From Fidelibacterota bacterium (GTDB lineage Bacteria > Fidelibacterota > Marinisomatia > Marinisomatales > JABMOV01): a stretch of DNA of 41,510 bases. The position numbers and the translations under genes are program-made. The stretch's first letter is position 1. Each line of letters begins with the position of its first letter. The stretch is taken from the NCBI GenBank assembly GCA_013203145.1, contig JABMOV010000111.1:1-41510 (forward strand), written 5' to 3'. Positions 35,050 through 41,510 of the stretch are shown in pieces. The notes beneath the pieces are model-generated. The model had not been told where the DNA came from and ran no database searches. It was given only the letters and a program-made list of their open reading frames with translations.

Positions 35050-35104
35050 TGCGGTCGTGATTTAACCATATTGCAACGACAGTAAACAAATGCTAAAAAG
35101 GAAA
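35050..35104 (+). ncRNA. SAM-II-type riboswitch upstream of metH
   Basis: The segment reads very like the SAM-II (SAM-alpha) aptamer: stem P1 from GTCGT (35054-35058) and ACGAC (35076-35080), a loop GATTTAACCATATTGCA (35059-35075) that is nearly identical to the conserved SAM-II loop GATTTAACCGTATTGCA, and a 3' part ending AAATGCTAAAAAGG (35088-35101), the conserved strand that forms the pseudoknot and the SAM-contacting triples. SAM-II represses methionine-biosynthesis genes when SAM is abundant, and the gene downstream is methionine synthase. SAM-V shares this core and is the alternative. A terminator-like hairpin follows within a few bases, so control may be transcriptional. Recognised by eye, not by a covariance model. 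Confidence 0.88.
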
Positions 35105-35106
35105 TT

Positions 35107-35131
35107 GAAGCCGGCTTAGTGCCGGTTTTTT
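35107..35131 (+). terminator. Intrinsic terminator (attenuator) between riboswitch and metH
   Basis: CCGGC (35111-35115) pairs with GCCGG (35121-35125), extended outward by a G-U and A-T pairs, loop TTAGT, followed by TTTTTT. It lies just after the aptamer and 15 bases before the metH ATG, so metH expression must read through it. Confidence 0.8.
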
Positions 35132-35145
35132 AGTTTTGAGGATAA

Positions 35146-38100
35146 ATGAATACAATTGAAAAAATATTAAACACACGAATTCTTGTTCTGGATGGTGCCA
35201 TGGGGACCATGATTCAAGCCGCGAATTTATCTGAAGAAGATTATCGTGGTGAAAAATTCAAAAGTCATGGACGCTCACTCAATGGAAATCACGATCTTTT
35301 ATCCATTTCTAAACCTGACGTAATAAAAAACATCCATAGCGCATATTACGAGGCTGGCGCTGATATCGTTGAAACGAATACATTTTCAGCAAATCGAATT
35401 TCTCAATCCGATTATGGGACAGAAGATTTTTGTTATGAAATGAATTTGGAATCTGCGAAAATTGCCAGAGTTGTTGCTGATAAATACTCCACAAAAGATA
35501 AACCGCGATTTGTTTGTGGCATCCTTGGACCTACAAATCGTACCGCTTCCTTGTCACCAAAAGTGGAAAATCCAGCATTCCGTAATGTTTCTTTTGATGA
35601 TTTAGTTATCGCTTATGATGAACAGGTTCGGGGACTTCTGGATGGCGGTGCAGACATCCTAATGGTTGAAACGATTTTTGATACACTGAATGCGAAAGCG
35701 GCATTGTTCGCAATTCAGGAACATTTTAATAAAACTGGAAAAACTATTCCTGTAATGGTTTCAGTAACAATAACTGATAAAAGTGGTAGAACATTATCTG
35801 GACAGACACTGGAAGCCTTTTGGGTTTCCATAAAACATGCTCCAATAATGAGTGTGGGACTAAACTGTGCATTTGGCGCAAAGGATTTACGTCCACATCT
35901 TGAAGAGCTTTCGCAAATGGCAGATATTTGTGTAAGTATACATCCGAATGCAGGATTGCCAAATGAGCTGGGTGAGTACGATGAATCACCTGAATCGATG
36001 GCAGTCTTTATTCGCGAATTTGCAGAAACAGGATTGGTAAATATTGTTGGTGGATGTTGTGGCACATCACCAGATCACATTACTGAAATTGTTAAATCCA
36101 TTCGTGGGCTTTCTCCCCGAACGATTCCGACCATTACTCGCCGTTCTCAAATCAGTGGATTAGAAGCTGTTAATATTGATTCAACATCCTTATTTATAAA
36201 TGTTGGTGAAAGAACCAATATGGCTGGATCGGCAAAGTTTAGCAGATTAATCCGTGAAAATGATATGGAAACGGCGCTTAGTGTTGCTCGAACTCAAATT
36301 CGGGGTGGTGCACAAATTATTGATATTAACGTCGATGATGGATTACTTGATGGACCCGAGACTATAGAATCTTTTTTACGCTGGATTGGTTCTGATCCTG
36401 AAATCAGTGCTGTTCCATTAATGCTTGATTCATCTGATTGGAATGTCTTGGAAGCAGGATTAAAAAACACGCAAGGGAAACCCATTGTTAATTCGATCAG
36501 TTTAAAAGATGGCGAAGAAGCATTTTTTGACAAAGCAAAAAAAGCCAAACAATATGGGGCTGCTGTACTGGTCATGGCTTTTGATGAAACTGGCCAGGCA
36601 GAAACATTAGATAGAAAAATTGATATATGCAGCAGAGCTTATCAACTCCTAACAACAGTTACTGGGTTCCAACCTGAAGACATTATTTTTGACCCAAACA
36701 TATTTGCCATAGCAACAGGCATGGATGAGCACAATGAATTGGCAAAATATTATATCCAGGCATGTGCCGAACTAAAAAAGAGATTCCCAACAAGTTTAAT
36801 AAGTGGTGGACTTAGCAATCTTTCTTTTTCATTCCGAGGAAATAATGCGATTCGAGAATCCATGCACTCCGTTTTTCTTTATCATGCTATCAAGGCAGGA
36901 ATGGATATGGGGATTGTCAATGCCGGGCAACTAGTGGTTTATGACGACATTCCTGAAGATTTGCGTAAAGTTATTGAAGATGCTATTTTCAATCGACATC
37001 CAAATGCGACGCAAGAATTGATAGATGCCGCGGAAAGTTTAAAGGGTACAAGTCAGCAACGTGAAATTGTGGAAGCATGGCGTGAACTACCTCTCATAGA
37101 GCGAATAATTCATTCTCTGGTAAATGGAATTTCCGAATATATAGACGAGGATATTCATAAAGCACTCCAAGTCTATGATAATCCGGTAGATATTATTCAA
37201 GGGCCACTTATGGACGGGATGAACACTGTTGGAACACTTTTTGGAGAGGGAAAAATGTTTCTCCCACAAGTAGTAAAAACTGCGCGGGTTATGAAGAAAG
37301 CGGTAGGAATTCTTACGCCATATATTGAAGAAGGAAGCGATCCTGCTACTGCCAAAGGAAAAGCAAAAATCCTTTTGGCTACTGTTAAAGGAGACGTACA
37401 TGATATTGGTAAAAATATTGTTTCTGTTGTGTTGGGATGCAATGGCTACGAAATCATTGATATGGGCGTTATGGTACCTGCGACTGAAATAATTGAAAGA
37501 GCTAAAAAGGAAAATGTTGATATCATCGGATTGAGTGGGCTCATTACGCCATCCCTGAGGGAAATGGTGGTGGTTGCACATGAGATGGAACTCGCAGGGT
37601 TTGATATTCCACTATTGATCGGTGGAGCGACCACGTCAAAAAAACATACTGGCATTAAAATTTTACCGGAATATTCTGGTCCAATCATTCATGTAAAGGA
37701 CGCTTCACAAAGTGTGCGTGTTGTTAATGAATTGACTCAAGAAAACAAACGAGAAAACTTTATTAAAACAACAAAGGCTGAGTTAGAGCAATATCAAATA
37801 AGCGAAAAAGTTGTTCAATTGATATCTTTGTCTGAGGCAAGAGTAAATAAACATGCAATTGATTGGAATGCCTATAATCCACCAAAACCAAATAAACCGG
37901 GAATTTCAGAAGAATTATTAATTCCAATTAGAGTTTTGAGACCATTTATAGATTGGACACCATTTTTCCACACCTGGGAGCTCAAGGGCAAATATCCGGA
38001 TATTTTAAATCATCCAACTCAGGGTGAGCAGGCTATGTCAGTTTATCAAGATGCCCAAAAACTATTGGACGAGTTCGAAAACTCAAATGACCTTATACCG

Positions 38101-38742
38101 AAAGCCATTACCGGAATATTTCCAGCAATTGCAGAAGAAGATGATATTGTAATTAAAGATAGGCGGATTCCATTTTTACGGCAACAAGTGAAAAAAGGAA
38201 TGGGTCAATCGAATTATTCCCTCAGTGATTTTATTGCACCTGTTGATTCAGGAAAGGAAGACTGGATTGGAGCATTCGTTGTTTCTGTTTTTGAATCTGA
38301 TAGCAGTGAATTAGACGATTATCAGAGAATCATGAAAAAGGCGATAGCCGATCGATTGGTAGAAGCTTGTGCAGAATATATCCACGAAAAAGTTCGGAAA
38401 GAACTATGGGGATATGCAAATTCTGAACGATTGTCATCAGATGAATTGATTTCAGAAAAATACGTGGGTATTCGTCCAGCTCCTGGATATCCCGCATGCC
38501 CAGATCATTTTGGTAAATATCATATTTTCGAATTATTAAATGCATCAAAAGCCATCGGTACTGAATTGACAGAGCATGGTGCCATGAATCCACCTTCATC
38601 CATTTCTGGTTGGATCTTTTCGCATCCAGAATCCCAGTATTTTAATATTAGTCGAATTGATAGCGACCAAGTAATGGACTATACAAAACGAAATGACTGG
38701 GATAAAAACGATGTGGATAAGTGGTTAGGGACATTGATTTAA
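35146..38742 (+). CDS. metH: Cobalamin-dependent methionine synthase
   Basis: A 1198-residue enzyme making methionine from homocysteine and 5-methyltetrahydrofolate. All four modules are present: homocysteine-binding (about 1-320; zinc Cys in GLNCAFGAK and VGGCCGTSP), pterin-binding (about 345-620; NVGERTNMAGSAKF, DINVDDGLLDG), cobalamin-binding (about 640-880; the B12 His in KGDVHDIGKNIV, then GLSGLITPSL and LLIGGATTS) and the SAM-dependent reactivation domain (about 900-1198; RPAPGYPACPDH, HGAMNPPSSISGW). Length is near the usual 1200-1230. Ribosome site TTGAGGATAA. Expression is probably repressed by SAM through the riboswitch and hairpin just upstream. Confidence 0.98.
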   Translation: MNTIEKILNTRILVLDGAMGTMIQAANLSEEDYRGEKFKSHGRSLNGNHDLLSISKPDVIKNIHSAYYEAGADIVETNTFSANRISQSDYGTEDFCYEMNLESAKIARVVADKYSTKDKPRFVCGILGPTNRTASLSPKVENPAFRNVSFDDLVIAYDEQVRGLLDGGADILMVETIFDTLNAKAALFAIQEHFNKTGKTIPVMVSVTITDKSGRTLSGQTLEAFWVSIKHAPIMSVGLNCAFGAKDLRPHLEELSQMADICVSIHPNAGLPNELGEYDESPESMAVFIREFAETGLVNIVGGCCGTSPDHITEIVKSIRGLSPRTIPTITRRSQISGLEAVNIDSTSLFINVGERTNMAGSAKFSRLIRENDMETALSVARTQIRGGAQIIDINVDDGLLDGPETIESFLRWIGSDPEISAVPLMLDSSDWNVLEAGLKNTQGKPIVNSISLKDGEEAFFDKAKKAKQYGAAVLVMAFDETGQAETLDRKIDICSRAYQLLTTVTGFQPEDIIFDPNIFAIATGMDEHNELAKYYIQACAELKKRFPTSLISGGLSNLSFSFRGNNAIRESMHSVFLYHAIKAGMDMGIVNAGQLVVYDDIPEDLRKVIEDAIFNRHPNATQELIDAAESLKGTSQQREIVEAWRELPLIERIIHSLVNGISEYIDEDIHKALQVYDNPVDIIQGPLMDGMNTVGTLFGEGKMFLPQVVKTARVMKKAVGILTPYIEEGSDPATAKGKAKILLATVKGDVHDIGKNIVSVVLGCNGYEIIDMGVMVPATEIIERAKKENVDIIGLSGLITPSLREMVVVAHEMELAGFDIPLLIGGATTSKKHTGIKILPEYSGPIIHVKDASQSVRVVNELTQENKRENFIKTTKAELEQYQISEKVVQLISLSEARVNKHAIDWNAYNPPKPNKPGISEELLIPIRVLRPFIDWTPFFHTWELKGKYPDILNHPTQGEQAMSVYQDAQKLLDEFENSNDLIPKAITGIFPAIAEEDDIVIKDRRIPFLRQQVKKGMGQSNYSLSDFIAPVDSGKEDWIGAFVVSVFESDSSELDDYQRIMKKAIADRLVEACAEYIHEKVRKELWGYANSERLSSDELISEKYVGIRPAPGYPACPDHFGKYHIFELLNASKAIGTELTEHGAMNPPSSISGWIFSHPESQYFNISRIDSDQVMDYTKRNDWDKNDVDKWLGTLI

Positions 38743-38767
38743 ATAAATTTAAATGTGAGTGACACAA

Positions 38768-39367
38768 ATGAATGAAGTAAATAAACCCGATTTTTGGGAA
38801 GGACGATACCAGGCTCAAAATACCAGTTGGGATCTTGGCAGACCAACTCCCGTTTTTAAAACAATCGCATCAAAATACCCAACCGGCAAGTTATGTATTA
38901 TTGGATGCGGTCGCGGATACGATGCAGTTGTGTTTGCAGAAAACGGTTTTGACGTCACGGCAATCGATTTTTCTGAAACAGCCATAAAGGACGTTCACCA
39001 GTTAGCCGCAAAATCCGATGTTCATATTACCGGAGTTTGTAAAGATATTTTTGATTTACCCATCGAGTTTTTAAATACGTTTGATTATGTAATTGAACAA
39101 ACGTGCTTTTGTGCAATTGATCCTGAACGTAGATCTGAGTACGAAACAGTAGTACATTCAATTTTAAAACCCCATGGGCAATTAATTGGATTATGGTTCC
39201 CATTGGATAAACTTATTAACGAGGGAGGTCCTCCCTGGGGGACAACTGAAGAAGAAGTAAAAACATTATTTTCTAAAAGGTGGATTAAGAATATGGAAAA
39301 ATTCCATGAGGAATCGATTGAACCTCGAAAAGGTCGTGAAAAACTTATTATTTTTGAAAAGATTTAA
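38768..39367 (+). CDS. TPMT-like SAM-dependent methyltransferase
   Basis: A 199-residue class I methyltransferase of the thiopurine/thiol methyltransferase family. Seen: the family opening FWEGRYQAQNTSWDLGRPTP, the SAM motif CIIGCGRGYDAVVFAENGFD with acidic TAIDFSETAI, and YVIEQTCFCAIDPERR, plus LWFPLDK and GPPWGTTEEEV. Relatives methylate thiols, halides, thiocyanate, or selenium and tellurium compounds; the substrate here cannot be told. The ATG at 38768 is taken as the start; a GTG at 38759 would add three residues. It follows metH by 25 bases and may be co-transcribed. Confidence 0.85.
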   Translation: MNEVNKPDFWEGRYQAQNTSWDLGRPTPVFKTIASKYPTGKLCIIGCGRGYDAVVFAENGFDVTAIDFSETAIKDVHQLAAKSDVHITGVCKDIFDLPIEFLNTFDYVIEQTCFCAIDPERRSEYETVVHSILKPHGQLIGLWFPLDKLINEGGPPWGTTEEEVKTLFSKRWIKNMEKFHEESIEPRKGREKLIIFEKI

Positions 39368-39461
39368 TACTCTATCTGGTTCAATCTGGATAAATAAATT
39401 ATACAACTTCTTTTTCCAATATCCACTTACGCCACAGTAATAAATAATTAACTTTGCCCCC

Positions 39462-40250
39462 ATGGAAACAATACTAAAAACTGTAATTGATGCTGCCTGG
39501 GATGCTGGAACGCTTATCCTGAAATACTACAAATCAGAGTATGAAATCAAGGATAAGGGGTATCACAATCCCGTAACTACAGCGGATCATGCTTCTGATG
39601 CTCTACTGAAAAAAATCTTAAGTGAAACATATCCAGATTACGGTTGGTTATCAGAAGAAACCGTGGATTCTCCAGAGCGATTAACCAAAGAACGAGTTTG
39701 GATTGTTGATCCATTGGATGGTACAAAAGAATTCATTGAGGGTGTACCAAATTTTGTTGTGAGTATCGCGCTTGTAGAGAATGGAAAACCAATTTTAGGC
39801 GTATTATTTAATCCTGTGACACAGGAAACATTTTCTGCGATTAAAAACGGTGGAGCGTATCTAAATAAGGAACCCATTCATTGTACCCAAAAGGATGATA
39901 CCGCAGACATGGTAATCTTGAATAGTCGATCTGAAACACGCCGAGGATTGTGGGATCCATACCAAGATTCGTTTTTACGATGTGATGCCGTTGGAAGTGT
40001 AGCTTATAAACTCGGACTTACTGCCGCTGGAAAATCAGATATTTTTGCAACCTTAAGACCCAAAAATGAATGGGATGTTTGCGCTGGACATTGTTTAATC
40101 AATGAAGCAGGTGGAAAAATGGTATCAACTAAAGGTAAAGAGCTTACCTATAATAATGAAAACACATTGTTTACACCCGGGTTAGTTGCTGGAAACCCTC
40201 GGGCGGTTGAAAAAACCTTATCTGTGATTGAGAGTAAAACGAATGACTGA
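39462..40250 (+). CDS. cysQ: 3'(2'),5'-bisphosphate nucleotidase
   Basis: A 262-residue enzyme of the inositol monophosphatase superfamily, expected to remove the 3'-phosphate from PAP formed in sulfate assimilation or sulfotransfer. Metal-site motifs: LSEETVDSPER, WIVDPLDGTKEFIEGVPNFVV and NEWDVCAGHCLINEAGG. The GTKEFI form and VTTADHASD near the start favour CysQ over inositol monophosphatase. The leader holds TAACTTTG at 39449-39456, like the Bacteroidota -7 element, only 5 bases from the ATG, so the mRNA could be nearly leaderless. The 3' end overlaps thyX by 8 bases. Confidence 0.9.
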   Translation: METILKTVIDAAWDAGTLILKYYKSEYEIKDKGYHNPVTTADHASDALLKKILSETYPDYGWLSEETVDSPERLTKERVWIVDPLDGTKEFIEGVPNFVVSIALVENGKPILGVLFNPVTQETFSAIKNGGAYLNKEPIHCTQKDDTADMVILNSRSETRRGLWDPYQDSFLRCDAVGSVAYKLGLTAAGKSDIFATLRPKNEWDVCAGHCLINEAGGKMVSTKGKELTYNNENTLFTPGLVAGNPRAVEKTLSVIESKTND

Positions 40251-41208
40251 AAACATGATACCGGATGATGCGATAAAATGTTTAGATAAAGGATTTGTGC
40301 GGTTAGTGGATAGTATGGGTGGTGATGACGCCATTGTGCAATCTGCCCGCGTGAGTTATGGAAAAGGAACGAAGAAAGTCACACAGGATCGTGGTCTTAT
40401 TCGGTACCTAATGCGCCACCGTCATACAACGCCATTCGAGATGGTTGAGTTCAAGTTTCACTGTAAGATGCCAATTTTTGTTGCCCGGCAATGGGTACGG
40501 CATCGTACTGCAAATATTAACGAATACAGCATGCGTTACTCAGAAGCGCGTGATGATTTTTATATTCCTGAGAAAAAAGATATTCATTTTCAAAGTAAAC
40601 TCAATAAGCAGGGCAGGGATATCGAAGATGTACCTGATGAGTTGAAAGAAAAAGTGATTCAATATTTCGAAGAAATGTCCCAGAAAAGTTTCAATATTTA
40701 TCAAGAGCTTAATGAAGCTGGAATCGCTCGTGAACTTGCGCGCGCAATTATCCCGGTAAATATTTATACGGAATGGTATTGGAAGAACGATCTTCACAAT
40801 ACACTTCATTTTCTGCATCTTCGCATGGATTCTCATGCACAATATGAGATTCGTGTTTATGCCGATGCTATGGCAGAATATGTGAAGAAAATTGCACCGT
40901 TCGCTTTTGAGGCATTCATGGATTATGTGGTCAATGGCATGCGATTCACTGGAGTTGAACGATCCATTTTCAGCAAAAATCTTCCAAAACGTATATTAGA
41001 TGAGATATATGAAGATGTGATTTATCAAATTGTTGCTACCATGCATCATACCAAATCGAGGGATCAGGAAGAATTATATCATTTATACCAGAAAAACGGT
41101 GGGAAAGACACCCAAGGCGATTTCGAATTAAAATGGGATTCTGGAGAAGTTGAACCGGGTAATGTTCGCGAATTGACTGAGTTTAAAGAAAAACTGGAAT
41201 CATTATAA
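40243..41208 (+). CDS. thyX: Flavin-dependent thymidylate synthase
   Basis: A 321-residue ThyX making dTMP from dUMP with methylenetetrahydrofolate and FAD. The ThyX signature RHRTANINEYSMRYSEAR is intact, preceded by RHRHTTPFEMVEFKF, and a later block RELARAIIPVNIYTEWYW with HFLHLRMDSHAQYEIR binds substrate. The ATG at 40243 overlaps the end of cysQ and is preferred to a TTG at 40228. The chain is longer than the shortest ThyX proteins owing to a charged insertion (about 105-145) and a C-terminal tail of about 50 residues, in line with larger bacterial members. No ThyA gene is seen in the window. Confidence 0.96.
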   Translation: MTENMIPDDAIKCLDKGFVRLVDSMGGDDAIVQSARVSYGKGTKKVTQDRGLIRYLMRHRHTTPFEMVEFKFHCKMPIFVARQWVRHRTANINEYSMRYSEARDDFYIPEKKDIHFQSKLNKQGRDIEDVPDELKEKVIQYFEEMSQKSFNIYQELNEAGIARELARAIIPVNIYTEWYWKNDLHNTLHFLHLRMDSHAQYEIRVYADAMAEYVKKIAPFAFEAFMDYVVNGMRFTGVERSIFSKNLPKRILDEIYEDVIYQIVATMHHTKSRDQEELYHLYQKNGGKDTQGDFELKWDSGEVEPGNVRELTEFKEKLESL

Positions 41209-41388
41209 TCTGATTAAACCACAGATTTCACTAATTTCGCAAAAAGTAGCAATACTCATTTTTAGTTAATTTTTCATCTTCTCTTAATGAGGGATAAAGA
41301 GGTGGGGTTTCTAATACATTTTCATTTTATATTTGATCACGAATAAATCTTATAGAACTTTTTTGTAAATACCATATAAGGAGTTATT

Positions 41389-41510
41389 ATGTCTGAAGAA
41401 AAGTCTGGCCATCGCCAACGTCTTAGGGAACGGTTTCTGAAAAATGGTTTGGATGGATTCCATGACTATGAAATTGTAGAATTACTACTTGCGTTAGGTA
41501 CACCACGGAA
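41389..41510 (+). CDS. radC: RadC family protein (3' end outside window)
   Basis: The first 40 codons are visible, after the ribosome site AAGGAG. The sequence HRQRLRERFLKNGLDGFHDY, then EIVELLLALGTPR, is the standard RadC N-terminus (helix-hairpin-helix-like part); the JAB metalloprotease-like domain would lie beyond the window edge. The family was named for DNA repair, but its function is uncertain. The 180-base gap before it contains TATATTTG at 41328-41335, matching the Bacteroidota -7 element but without a clear upstream box. Confidence 0.88.
   Translation, partial: MSEEKSGHRQRLRERFLKNGLDGFHDYEIVELLLALGTPR

Noticed and set aside
41203..41230. Hairpin after thyX (AATCTG and CAGATT) as a terminator
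   Set aside because: The stem is only about 6 AT-rich pairs and no proper T-run follows.
1..41510. Mobile elements, CRISPR arrays, tRNA or rRNA genes
   Set aside because: No transposase, integrase, direct-repeat array or tRNA-like fold was recognisable, and gene content and base composition look even across the window.

Overview
The window is AT-rich bacterial DNA, densely coded, with no tRNA, rRNA, CRISPR array or transposase that I can see. Many proteins have a signal peptide and a beta-barrel, and several end in FlgD-like/type IX-style C-terminal domains (one with the motif NYPNPFNPTT). There are also PorV/PorQ-type proteins and a TonB receptor with a carboxypeptidase-regulatory-like N-terminus. 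Together these point to the Fibrobacterota-Chlorobiota-Bacteroidota (FCB) superphylum. My best guess is a marine Marinimicrobia (SAR406)-like genome; the phylum is an inference.

Positions 1-9157 (+) form a tight, overlapping operon of envelope proteins: a lamin-tail/OB-fold secreted protein (5' end outside the window), a PorV-like barrel, an outer-membrane barrel with N-terminal ComEA-like helix-hairpin-helix (HhH) domains, a FadL-like barrel, a protein fusing a catalytically degenerate 5'-nucleotidase domain to an intact-looking EEP (DNase I-like) nuclease domain, and a second EEP nuclease as a lipoprotein. Positions 9291-14660 (+) add two large secreted proteins, one with about eight OB-folds and a sorting domain. 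These are the domains found fused in extracellular nucleases such as ExeM/Xds (lamin-tail, OB, EEP) and YhcR (OB, 5'-nucleotidase), here split over separate genes with surface barrels. I propose a cell-surface nucleic-acid capture and degradation apparatus; this is the best candidate for an undescribed system in the window.

Positions 14729-22459 (+) form a second envelope operon: lipoprotein, TonB-dependent receptor, PorV/PorQ protein, beta-propeller lipoprotein, and a secreted protein that seems to start at a rare AUU codon. Positions 22532-26104 (+) hold a barrel protein, a YtfJ-like protein, a Nudix hydrolase, QueG and ElbB.

Positions 26101-31309 (-) are an ECF sigma factor, a RskA-like anti-sigma factor with periplasmic HEAT repeats, an 18-residue-repeat DUF4097-type beta-solenoid, an Omp85-like barrel with bactofilin-like repeats, and a LiaF/toastrack-like protein. 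This looks like a self-contained envelope-stress regulon. Next on the minus strand come mdh and the rng-rplU-rpmA operon.

Positions 35050-41510 (+) start with a compact SAM-II-type riboswitch and an intrinsic-terminator hairpin in front of metH. A TPMT-like methyltransferase, cysQ, thyX and the 5' end of radC follow.
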